From assembly GCA_050257855.1 (NCBI GenBank), contig JBLMXQ010000133.1, forward strand, positions 106,685-170,684: a stretch of 64,000 bases of DNA, in the 5' to 3' direction. Of this stretch, positions 48,375-55,637 are shown in pieces; the stretch's first letter is position 1; each line of letters begins with the position of its first letter. The DNA comes from JBLMXQ01 sp050257855 (GTDB taxonomy: Bacteria; Acidobacteriota; Vicinamibacteria; Vicinamibacterales; CAVVIG01). Made by a program: the position numbers and the translations under genes. The notes beneath the pieces are model-generated. The model made no database searches. It had not been told where the DNA came from and saw nothing but the letters and a program-made list of their open reading frames with translations.

Positions 48375-51185
48375 ATGAACGTTTTTCGACGGGCATTGGG
48401 GCTTTGCTGTGCCGTGCTGCTCGTGACGGCACCGGCAGTGCGCGCGCAATCACAGACCGGCTCGATCACCGGCGTCGTGGCTGATACGAGCGGCGCCGTC
48501 CTGCCGGGGGTGACCGTCTCGGTCTCCGGCGAAAAGCTCATCGGGGGCGTTCAGACGAAGGTCACCGACACCACCGGTAACTACCGGTTCGACCGGCTGC
48601 CGCCGGGCAACTACAACGTCAAGTTCGAGCTGCAGGGGTTCAAGACGGTTCAGCGCACCGGTATCCGGATCACGGCGCTGTTCGTCGCCACCGTCAGCCC
48701 GAAGCTCGAGGTCGGCAACGTCAGCGAGACGATTACCGTCACCGGCGAATCGCCGACGATCGACACCAAGTCGAACGTCCAGCAGACGGTCATGAGCCAG
48801 GAAATCCTCGAGGGCGTGCCGACGGGGCGCGACCCGTGGTCGCTCGCCAAGATCATTCCGGGCGTGCAGATCTCGACGTACGACGTCGGCGGCACGCAGT
48901 CGTACCAGCAGAGCTCGCTGTCGGCGCACGGGTCGAACACCAACGACGTCAACTACAACATCGACGGCAATACGGTGAACTGGCCGGGCGGCGGCGGCGG
49001 CGCCACGATGCTGTACTACGACCAGGGGATGTTCGAGGAGGTGAACTACACGACCTCCGCGATCCCGGCGGAGGTGATGGTCGGCGGCGTGTCGATCAAC
49101 ATGGTGACCAAGGAGGCCGGCAACAAGTGGCGCGGCGACATGCGCTACTACTACTCGAACGGCAGCCACCTGCAGAGCGACAACACCCAGGTGCCGGAGC
49201 TGACGAAGTGGAACTTCCTCGGCAGCCCGATCACGCGGCTGTACGACTTCAACATCGGCGGCGGCGGCGCCATCGTGCAGGACAAGGTGTGGGTCACCGG
49301 GTCGCTGCGCCGCTGGCTGGTTAACCAGACGACCAACGCCAGGAACGCCGACGGGAGCCGCGCGATCGACGACAACACGCTGAAGAACTATTCCGGAAAG
49401 GCCGTTTGGCAGGCCACCCAGCAGCAGAAGGTGTCGTTCGCGATCAACTACGACAACAAGGTCCGCGGGCACCGGCGCAACACGCCGCCGAACATCGTGC
49501 CCGACATCGCCTCGCTGCACCAGAACAACCCGGCCACGAGCTACCAGGCCAAGTACACGGCGATTCACAACAAGGCCGTGTATGAGTCGTCGTTGAGCGT
49601 GATGTCCGGACAGACCTCGTATCTGTACCAGGACGGGACCAACGGCGCCATCCGTGTCGTGGACAACACACTGTCGACGGCCGACAACGCGGCGCAGTAC
49701 CACGAGGAGAACCCGAACTCGCGCGTCCAGTTCGACAACGTGCTGTCCTACTCGAAGTCGGGCTGGGGCGGGGATCACCTGCTCAAGGCCGGCGTGCAGT
49801 TCGCGCGCCTGCGCTTCCTCGATGAGTATCAGGTGAACGGCGACATGTACCTCGTGTACAACAACGGCGTGCCGACGTCCGTTCAGGAGTGGAACACGCC
49901 GACGTCGAACCTCAACCTCGAGCACGTGCTCGGCTTCTTCGCCCAGGACTCCTGGACGATCGCCAACAAGCTGACGCTCAATCTCGGCATGCGCTTCGAC
50001 CACAACACGGGGATCATCCCGGCGCAGTCGAACCCTGCCGGGAGCTTCGTCGATCAGCGGTCGCTGCCCGAGTCGACGCCGATCAAGCAGAACCTGGGCG
50101 TCTGGCGCACGGGGCTCGTGTACGACCCGATCGGCGACGGCAAGACGGCGTTCAAGGCGAGCTACAGCCGGTACGCCGCGCAGGTCGGCATCGACCGCGT
50201 GCAGAACATCAACCCGTTCAACTTCGCCAGCCGGACCTGCGCCTGGAACGACGCGAACGGCGATGGCGCCGCGCAGCCGGATGAGATCAGCCGGTGCGGC
50301 GGCTTCCCGACGAAGTCGATCAGGTACGCGGGCGCGAGCGGGCCGAACTGGCCGTACTCGGACGAAATCTCGGCCGGTGTCGAGCGCCAGGTGGTGCAGG
50401 ACATCCGCCTGGGCGTGATGTACTATCACCGGACCAACCGCAACCAGATCGGCACGCGCAACCTGGCGATTCCGTCGAGCGCTTACACGAAGGAAACGGT
50501 CCCGGTCCCTGGATCGCCGAACGGCCCGGGCGGCACGGCGACCTTCTTCAACCTGGATCCGGCGTACCTCGGACTCGTGAGCACGGTGCTCGACAACGAG
50601 TCGTACCTCGACACCAACTACAACGGCGTGGAGTTCACGGCGAACAAGCGCTTCACGAATCGGTGGCAGATGCTGGCGGGGCTGACGATCGGCCATAACC
50701 GGGGCGGCGTGAACACAAGCGGCGGCCAGTCCAGCAGCGCCGACCTCAACGATCCGAACAACACGCTGTTTCCGAACGGCATCATCGGGAACGACTCGAC
50801 GTACGCCTTCCGCCTGTCCGGCAGCTACAGCGCGCCCGCCGGAATCACGATCGCGGGCAGCCTGGTGTCGAATCAGGGCTATCCCTACGTGTCGACCTAC
50901 ACGATCAGCCGGTCGGTGTTCCCGGGCCTGACGAAGGCGACGCAAACGGCTCTGCTCAGCTCGCGCGGCGACGAGCGGCTGCCGAACGTGACGATGGTCG
51001 ACATGCGCGTCTCCCGGCCGATCCGCTTCGGCGATCGGCGGATCACGCCGCAGCTCGACATCTTCAACATCGGCAACGCGTCGACGATTACGGGGTACGG
51101 CGCGTCGGTCGGCAGCGCGTATCTGAGGCCCGGTTCGAACCTGCAGCCGCGGATCGTGCGGCTCGGGTTCACGATCGACTTCTAG
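48375..51185 (+). CDS. TonB-dependent receptor with a carboxypeptidase-regulatory N-domain (Oar-like)
   Basis: A 936-residue outer-membrane receptor. After a signal peptide (about 1-25, ending VRAQ) comes a carboxypeptidase-regulatory-like beta-sandwich (GSITGVVADTSGAVLPGVTVSVSG; GNYRFDRLPPGNYNVKFELQGFKTV), then a plug domain (NVSETITVTGESPTIDTKSN; YNIDGNTVNWPG) and a large beta-barrel ending PRIVRLGFTIDF with a terminal aromatic residue. Such Oar-like receptors are abundant in Acidobacteriota and are thought to take up large nutrients or interact with surfaces. The ATG follows GGAGGAGG. It heads the amidohydrolase and proline-use run, though a terminator-like hairpin follows. Confidence 0.95.
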   Translation: MNVFRRALGLCCAVLLVTAPAVRAQSQTGSITGVVADTSGAVLPGVTVSVSGEKLIGGVQTKVTDTTGNYRFDRLPPGNYNVKFELQGFKTVQRTGIRITALFVATVSPKLEVGNVSETITVTGESPTIDTKSNVQQTVMSQEILEGVPTGRDPWSLAKIIPGVQISTYDVGGTQSYQQSSLSAHGSNTNDVNYNIDGNTVNWPGGGGGATMLYYDQGMFEEVNYTTSAIPAEVMVGGVSINMVTKEAGNKWRGDMRYYYSNGSHLQSDNTQVPELTKWNFLGSPITRLYDFNIGGGGAIVQDKVWVTGSLRRWLVNQTTNARNADGSRAIDDNTLKNYSGKAVWQATQQQKVSFAINYDNKVRGHRRNTPPNIVPDIASLHQNNPATSYQAKYTAIHNKAVYESSLSVMSGQTSYLYQDGTNGAIRVVDNTLSTADNAAQYHEENPNSRVQFDNVLSYSKSGWGGDHLLKAGVQFARLRFLDEYQVNGDMYLVYNNGVPTSVQEWNTPTSNLNLEHVLGFFAQDSWTIANKLTLNLGMRFDHNTGIIPAQSNPAGSFVDQRSLPESTPIKQNLGVWRTGLVYDPIGDGKTAFKASYSRYAAQVGIDRVQNINPFNFASRTCAWNDANGDGAAQPDEISRCGGFPTKSIRYAGASGPNWPYSDEISAGVERQVVQDIRLGVMYYHRTNRNQIGTRNLAIPSSAYTKETVPVPGSPNGPGGTATFFNLDPAYLGLVSTVLDNESYLDTNYNGVEFTANKRFTNRWQMLAGLTIGHNRGGVNTSGGQSSSADLNDPNNTLFPNGIIGNDSTYAFRLSGSYSAPAGITIAGSLVSNQGYPYVSTYTISRSVFPGLTKATQTALLSSRGDERLPNVTMVDMRVSRPIRFGDRRITPQLDIFNIGNASTITGYGASVGSAYLRPGSNLQPRIVRLGFTIDF

Positions 51186-51190
51186 TCACA

Positions 51191-51271
51191 GTGGGGACGG
51201 CCTGAACGCCGTCCCCTGCAGGAGTCACGGTGGGGACGGCCCGAACGCCGTCCCCTGCAGGAGTCCCGGTA
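51191..51271. repeat. 39-base tandem repeat of the GGGGACGGC palindrome family
   Basis: Units 51191-51229 and 51230-51268 differ at two positions and each contain GGGGACGGC and GCCGTCCCC arms around a short centre plus a TGCAGGAGTC spacer. They lead into the hairpin at 51272-51300. Confidence 0.85.
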
Positions 51272-51300
51272 GGGGACGGCCTTCAGGCCGTCCCCCTTTT
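51272..51300 (+). terminator. Intrinsic terminator behind the TonB-dependent receptor
   Basis: Perfect ten-base arms GGGGACGGCC and GGCCGTCCCC around TTCA, then a C and TTTT. It is the third copy of the palindrome family here and the only one in the window followed by a T-run. It would separate receptor from amidohydrolase transcription. Confidence 0.6.
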
Positions 51301-51328
51301 CGCCTGCCACTCCAATCGGGGGCACGTC

Positions 51329-52960
51329 ATGCCACGCACTCTCATCCGCACCACGGTCGTGTTCATCGCTCTGGCCTTCAGCGCCTCGGCGCCGCGCGCG
51401 CAGGCGCCTCGCGCCGCCGCGAGGGCGCCGAAGCACGGCGAGCAGGTGAAGCGGCTGCTCATCCGCAACGCCATGGTCATTCCCGGGCCGGCCACGCCGG
51501 CGTTCGGGCCGGTCGACATCCTGATCGAGGACGGCCTCATCAGCCGCATCGGCGCCGCGCCGGTCACCGGCGCCACGGGCGGAGCCGCCGACCAGGCGTG
51601 GCCGACGCCCGACGCCGTCATCGACGCGACCGACAAGTACGTGATGCCGGGCATCGTCAACACGCACATGCACTGGCACACCGAGCGCGTCGGGCCGATT
51701 CCGATTCAGTACGAGCGCGACCTGTACCTCGCCGCGGGCGTGACGACGGCGCGCGAGGTCGGCGGCGACTTCGCGAAGAGCACCGAGTGGCGCGCCGAGA
51801 GCGCCGCGCACAAGATCGTCGCGCCGCGCATCGTCGTGTACCCGATGCTCGGGAACCTGCTCGCGCCCGGCGAGCCGGCGCCGGTGGCGCCGGCCGAATG
51901 GCGCGCGCTCGTGCGCCGCGCGAAGGAGAAGGGTGCCGACGGCATCAAGCTGATCGGCCCGATGGACAAGGATCAGGTCGCCGCCACGCTCGACGAGGCG
52001 AAGAAGGTCGGCCTGCGGAGCACGGTGCACATCGCGGTGGGAGAGGCGACCGCGCGGGACTTCGTCGACGACGGCGTCAACTGCATCGAGCACTTCTACG
52101 GCATCGCCGACGCCGCGCTCGACGGGATTCAGCACTTCCCGCCCGAGATGAATGCCTACAACGAGATCCACCGGTTCGGCCGCGCGGGCGAGCTCTACAT
52201 CCAGCCGAATCTCGATCACGCGAAGCTCTCGAAACTGTTCGACGACATGGTGGCGAAGGGCGTCGCGTGGAGCCCGACGATGTCCACCTACGAGGCGACG
52301 CGCGATCTGATCCGCGCGCAGAACCTGCCCTGGTACAAGGACTACCTGCACCCCTCGCTCGAGGAGTACTTCAAGCCGTCGATGACCCGCCACGGCACGT
52401 TCTGGATCGGCTGGACCGAGGATCAGGAAGTGAAATGGCGGAAGAACTACCAGGTGTGGATGGCGGCGCTCTACGAGTTCGGCCGGAAGGGCGGCGTCAT
52501 CAGCACGGGCGACGACGCGGGATACCTGTACGGCTCGATGTACGGGTTCGGCATCAGCCGCGAGCTCGAGCTGCAGCACGAGGCCGGCTTCGAACCGCTC
52601 GAGGTGCTGCAGCACGCGACGGTCGGCGGGGCGACCGTGCTCGGGATGGAGGAGCGGATCGGCCGCATCCGCCGCGGCATGATCGCGGACCTGCTCGTGG
52701 TCAACGGCAACCCCCTCGGCAACCTGCACATCATGAACCCGTACGGAACCGACCTGATGGCGTACGACGGCAAGATCATCGACAACTACTCGGGGATGGT
52801 GAAGCCGGAGGACCCGCACGTCACACTCGTGCACGGCGGCGGCATCGAGTGGACGATCAAGGACGGCATTCCGTACCATGTACCGACGCTCATGAAAGAA
52901 GTGAAGGACATGGTGACGAAGGCGCGCGCCGAGCGCGCGAAGTCGTCGCACCAGCAGTAG
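51329..52960 (+). CDS. Exported amidohydrolase (first of two)
   Basis: A 543-residue metal-dependent hydrolase of the amidohydrolase superfamily. The signal peptide (about 1-24, ending SAPRAQ) implies an extracytoplasmic site. RLLIRNAMVIPG and VMPGIVNTHMHWH (metal-binding HMH at 113-115) open the domain; GADGIKLIG, STVHIAVGE, NCIEHFYG and VISTGDDAG continue the metal ligands; GRIRRGMIADLLVVNGNPL closes it. Family members often cleave imidodipeptides or cyclic amides. The ATG at 51329 is selected because it gives the signal peptide; upstream codons come from the palindromic repeat. The DapA-like gene starts four bases after its stop. Confidence 0.9.
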   Translation: MPRTLIRTTVVFIALAFSASAPRAQAPRAAARAPKHGEQVKRLLIRNAMVIPGPATPAFGPVDILIEDGLISRIGAAPVTGATGGAADQAWPTPDAVIDATDKYVMPGIVNTHMHWHTERVGPIPIQYERDLYLAAGVTTAREVGGDFAKSTEWRAESAAHKIVAPRIVVYPMLGNLLAPGEPAPVAPAEWRALVRRAKEKGADGIKLIGPMDKDQVAATLDEAKKVGLRSTVHIAVGEATARDFVDDGVNCIEHFYGIADAALDGIQHFPPEMNAYNEIHRFGRAGELYIQPNLDHAKLSKLFDDMVAKGVAWSPTMSTYEATRDLIRAQNLPWYKDYLHPSLEEYFKPSMTRHGTFWIGWTEDQEVKWRKNYQVWMAALYEFGRKGGVISTGDDAGYLYGSMYGFGISRELELQHEAGFEPLEVLQHATVGGATVLGMEERIGRIRRGMIADLLVVNGNPLGNLHIMNPYGTDLMAYDGKIIDNYSGMVKPEDPHVTLVHGGGIEWTIKDGIPYHVPTLMKEVKDMVTKARAERAKSSHQQ

Positions 52961-52964
52961 GGCG

Positions 52965-53870
52965 ATGCCGGACTTCGGCGGTGTGTTTTCGGTCCTTCCG
53001 ACCCCGTTCGATCGGTCGGGTGACATCGATCTGCCCAGCCTGCAGCGGGTCCTCGACCTGTTCCTGGCCGGCGGTGTCAACGGTTTCACGGCGCTCGGAG
53101 TCACCGGCGAGGTGGCGCGGCTGACCGACGGCGAGCGCGACCTCGTGCTCGACGCGGTCCTCTCGCACGTCGACGGCCGGGTGCCGGTCGTGGCGGGCAC
53201 GACGGCCGCCGGTCTCCGGACGTGCATCGAGTACACACGGCGCGCGCGAAGCGCCGGCGCGGCCGCCGTGATGATCAGCCCGCCGCGCATGCCGAAGCTG
53301 AACTCGGACGCGGTCGTCGCCCACTATGCCGGGGTGGCCGCGGCCGTGGACGTGCCGATCATCGTCCAGGACTACCCGCCGATCTCGGGCTATGCCATGG
53401 AGCCGGCGCTGCTCGCGCGCATCGCGCGCGAGGTGCCGGCGGCGCGCACGATCAAGCTCGAGGACCCGCCGACGCCGCTCAAGACCTCGCGCATCCTCGA
53501 ACAGACGCGGGACCTGGACGTCCGGATCTTCGGCGGCCTCGGCGGCGTGTTCCTGCTCGAGGAGCTGCTCGCCGGCGCCGCCGGCGCGATGACCGGCTTC
53601 GCGTTCCCTGAGATCCTCGTCGCGATCGTCAGCCGCTTCCGCGCCGGGCGCGTGGACGAGGCGGCGGACGTGTTCTATCGCAGCGTCCCGCTCATGCGGT
53701 TCGAGTTCCAGGAGGGGATCGGGATGGCGATCCGCAAGGAAGTGCTGCATCGCCGCGGCACGATCACGCATCCGGGCATCCGGCCGCCCGGCGCCGTCCT
53801 CGACCAGACGACGCGCGAGGCGCTCGACCGGGTGATGGCATGGGTGGAGGCGCATGGATCTGGAGCTTAA
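52965..53870 (+). CDS. Dihydrodipicolinate synthase family aldolase
   Basis: A 301-residue class I aldolase of the DapA/NAL family. GVFSVLPTPFD, GVNGFTALGVTGE (here with GVTGEV in place of the usual GTTGE), Tyr137 in VQDYPP and the Schiff-base Lys164 in TIKLEDPP are visible. The family adds or removes pyruvate-type units; true dapA function is unlikely given its company (amidohydrolase, SDR, proline dehydrogenase), and a catabolic lyase or hydratase is more probable. It overlaps the SDR gene by 17 bases. Confidence 0.87.
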   Translation: MPDFGGVFSVLPTPFDRSGDIDLPSLQRVLDLFLAGGVNGFTALGVTGEVARLTDGERDLVLDAVLSHVDGRVPVVAGTTAAGLRTCIEYTRRARSAGAAAVMISPPRMPKLNSDAVVAHYAGVAAAVDVPIIVQDYPPISGYAMEPALLARIAREVPAARTIKLEDPPTPLKTSRILEQTRDLDVRIFGGLGGVFLLEELLAGAAGAMTGFAFPEILVAIVSRFRAGRVDEAADVFYRSVPLMRFEFQEGIGMAIRKEVLHRRGTITHPGIRPPGAVLDQTTREALDRVMAWVEAHGSGA

Positions 53871-54645
53871 GGGCCGGGTCGCCATGGTCGGCGGGGCGAG
53901 CAAGGGGCTCGGCTTCGCCGTCGCGCGGGCGCTCGCCCGCGAGGGAGCGGCGGTCTCGATCGCGTCTCGCGACGGCGACGCGATCGGCCGCGCCGCCGCG
54001 CGCCTGCACGCCGAGACGGGGGCGCCGGTGTTCGCGATGGCAGCGGATCTGAGCGACGCCGCCGCGATTGCGCGCTGGCACGCGGCGACCCTGCAGGAGT
54101 TCGGCGGGATCGACCTGCTGTTCACGAACACCGGCGGCCCGCCGGCCGGTCCGGTGCTGGCGTTCGACGACGACGCGTGGCGGTCCGCGTTCGAGCTGCT
54201 GGTGATGAGCGTGCTGCGCCTGGTGCGCCTGGCCGTGCCGTCCATGCAGGCGCGCGGCGGAGGCGCGATCGTCATGGGCACCTCGTCGTCGGTCAAGGAG
54301 CCGATTGCGAACCTGGCGCTGTCGAACGTGCTGCGGGCCTCGGTGGCGGCGCTCGCCAAGACGCTCGCGATCGAGCTGGCGCCGTCGAACATCCGCGTCA
54401 ACAACCTCATTCCGGGGCGCATCGACACCGATCGCGTGCGGCAGCTCGACGAGATCAACGGCCGGAAGGCCGGCGTGTCGGCGGACGAGCAGAAGGCGCG
54501 CGCATCGGCGGCGATCCCTCTCGGCCGCTACGGCGAGCCCGACGAGTTCGGCCGCACGGCCGCGTTCCTGCTGTCGAAGGCCGCCAGCTACATCACCGGC
54601 GCATCGGTGCAGGTCGACGGCGGGTTGATTCGGGGAGTGCTCTGA
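53854..54645 (+). CDS. SDR-family oxidoreductase lacking the usual YxxxK
   Basis: A 263-residue short-chain dehydrogenase-like protein with Rossmann signature GGASKGLG (13-20), NTGGPPAG, IVMGTSSSVKEP and ITGASVQVDGGL at the C-terminus. At the catalytic position it reads LALSNVLRASVAALAK, so the canonical Tyr-xxx-Lys is replaced (Ser or Leu and Arg or Leu), as in the BKR-like SDR subgroup that departs from the classical tetrad. NAD(P)-dependent oxidoreduction is likely but the mechanism differs. It overlaps the aldolase gene by 17 bases; proline dehydrogenase follows 43 bases later, past a CATTCGC array. Confidence 0.86.
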   Translation: MDLELKGRVAMVGGASKGLGFAVARALAREGAAVSIASRDGDAIGRAAARLHAETGAPVFAMAADLSDAAAIARWHAATLQEFGGIDLLFTNTGGPPAGPVLAFDDDAWRSAFELLVMSVLRLVRLAVPSMQARGGGAIVMGTSSSVKEPIANLALSNVLRASVAALAKTLAIELAPSNIRVNNLIPGRIDTDRVRQLDEINGRKAGVSADEQKARASAAIPLGRYGEPDEFGRTAAFLLSKAASYITGASVQVDGGLIRGVL

Positions 54646-54662
54646 GAGTCTCGAGTTCGTCT

Positions 54663-54687
54663 TTCGCCATTCGCCATTCGCCATTCA
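54663..54687. repeat. CATTCGC heptamer array
   Basis: Three and a half copies of CGCCATT lie in the 43-base gap between the SDR and proline dehydrogenase genes, directly ahead of the latter's ATG. Another example of the seven-base class. Confidence 0.6.
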
Positions 54688-54688
54688 C

Positions 54689-55621
54689 ATGTCACTGTCC
54701 CGCAAGTTCCTCCTCGCCCTGTCGACCAACGCGTGGCTGCGCGAGAAGGCCACGAAGGCGGCGTTCGTCCGGCGGTCGGTGTCGGTGTTCATGCCGGGGG
54801 AGCGGGTCGAGGATGCGATGGCGGCCGCCGCGGAACAGGAGCGGCGGGGCGTCCGGACCATCTTCACGCGGCTCGGCGAGAACATCACGCGCCTCGAGGA
54901 GGCCGAGGAGGTCACGACGCACTATCTCGACGTTCTCGACAAGGTGAAGGCGGCCGGGCTGCAGGCGCAGATCTCGGTCAAGCCGACGCAGCTCGGACTC
55001 GACCAGGACAAGGAGATCTGCCTGCGCAACCTGCAGCGGCTGGTCGATCGCGCATCGGAGACCGGCAACTTCGTCTGGCTCGACATGGAGGGCTCGCCGT
55101 ACGTCGATCCAACGATTGATCTCTTCCGCCGGATGCGCGAGCGCTCGCCGCTCGTCGGGATCGCGCTGCAGGCGTATCTGTATCGAACCGCTGCCGACGT
55201 GGAGGCGCTGCTGCCGCTCGGTGCGGCGATCCGGCTGGTCAAGGGCGCGTACCTCGAGCCGCCCGACGTGGCGTATCCTCGCAAGAGCGACGTCGACGAG
55301 AACTACTTCAAGCTCGCCTGCCGGATGCTCCGCGACGATGCGCGGAAGCCGGGCGCGCTCCTCCACATCGCCACCCACGATCCGGTGCTCGTCGGCCGCC
55401 TCGGCGGTTTCATCGCCGAGCAGCACGTGCCCGCCGACGCCTGCGAGTACGCGATGCTCTACGGCATCCAGCGGCCGCTCCAGCAGCGGCTCGTGCAGGA
55501 GCATCGCCCGCTTCGCGTCCTCATCGCCTATGGCGAATACTGGTTCCCGTGGTACATGCGGCGGCTCGCCGAACGCCCGGCGAACGTCTGGTTCGTGGTC
55601 AAGAATCTGTTCGCACGCTAA
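54689..55621 (+). CDS. Proline dehydrogenase
   Basis: A 310-residue monofunctional, FAD-dependent enzyme that oxidises proline to pyrroline-5-carboxylate. The TIM-barrel signatures are FMPGERVEDAMAAAAEQERRG, ISVKPTQLGL, VWLDMEGSPYVDPTIDLFRRM, GIALQAYLYRTAADVE, RLVKGAYLEPPDVAYP, IATHDPVLV, YAMLYGIQRPLQQ and the C-terminal RVLIAYGEYWFPWYMRRLAERPANVWF. The P5C dehydrogenase needed next is not in the window. Placement between SDR and propeller genes suggests a proline or hydroxyproline peptide-use role. Confidence 0.95.
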   Translation: MSLSRKFLLALSTNAWLREKATKAAFVRRSVSVFMPGERVEDAMAAAAEQERRGVRTIFTRLGENITRLEEAEEVTTHYLDVLDKVKAAGLQAQISVKPTQLGLDQDKEICLRNLQRLVDRASETGNFVWLDMEGSPYVDPTIDLFRRMRERSPLVGIALQAYLYRTAADVEALLPLGAAIRLVKGAYLEPPDVAYPRKSDVDENYFKLACRMLRDDARKPGALLHIATHDPVLVGRLGGFIAEQHVPADACEYAMLYGIQRPLQQRLVQEHRPLRVLIAYGEYWFPWYMRRLAERPANVWFVVKNLFAR

Positions 55622-55637
55622 TCAGCGAGGTGTTCTC

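Noticed and set aside
48450..50945. An 831-codon open frame antisense to the TonB-dependent receptor gene; similar long antisense frames at 263-1345, 5556-8105, 55599-58616 and 60802-63210.
   Set aside because: They mirror well-supported genes, have Arg/Val/Asp/His-rich low-complexity translations and no family motif; high GC removes stop codons from antisense frames.
51230..51328. N-terminal extension of the first amidohydrolase into the palindromic repeat.
   Set aside because: It would bury the signal peptide and consists of repeat-derived codons.
52965..53870. Calling this gene dapA (lysine synthesis).
   Set aside because: The GTTGE motif is altered and the neighbours are catabolic; family membership is clear but the specific function is not.
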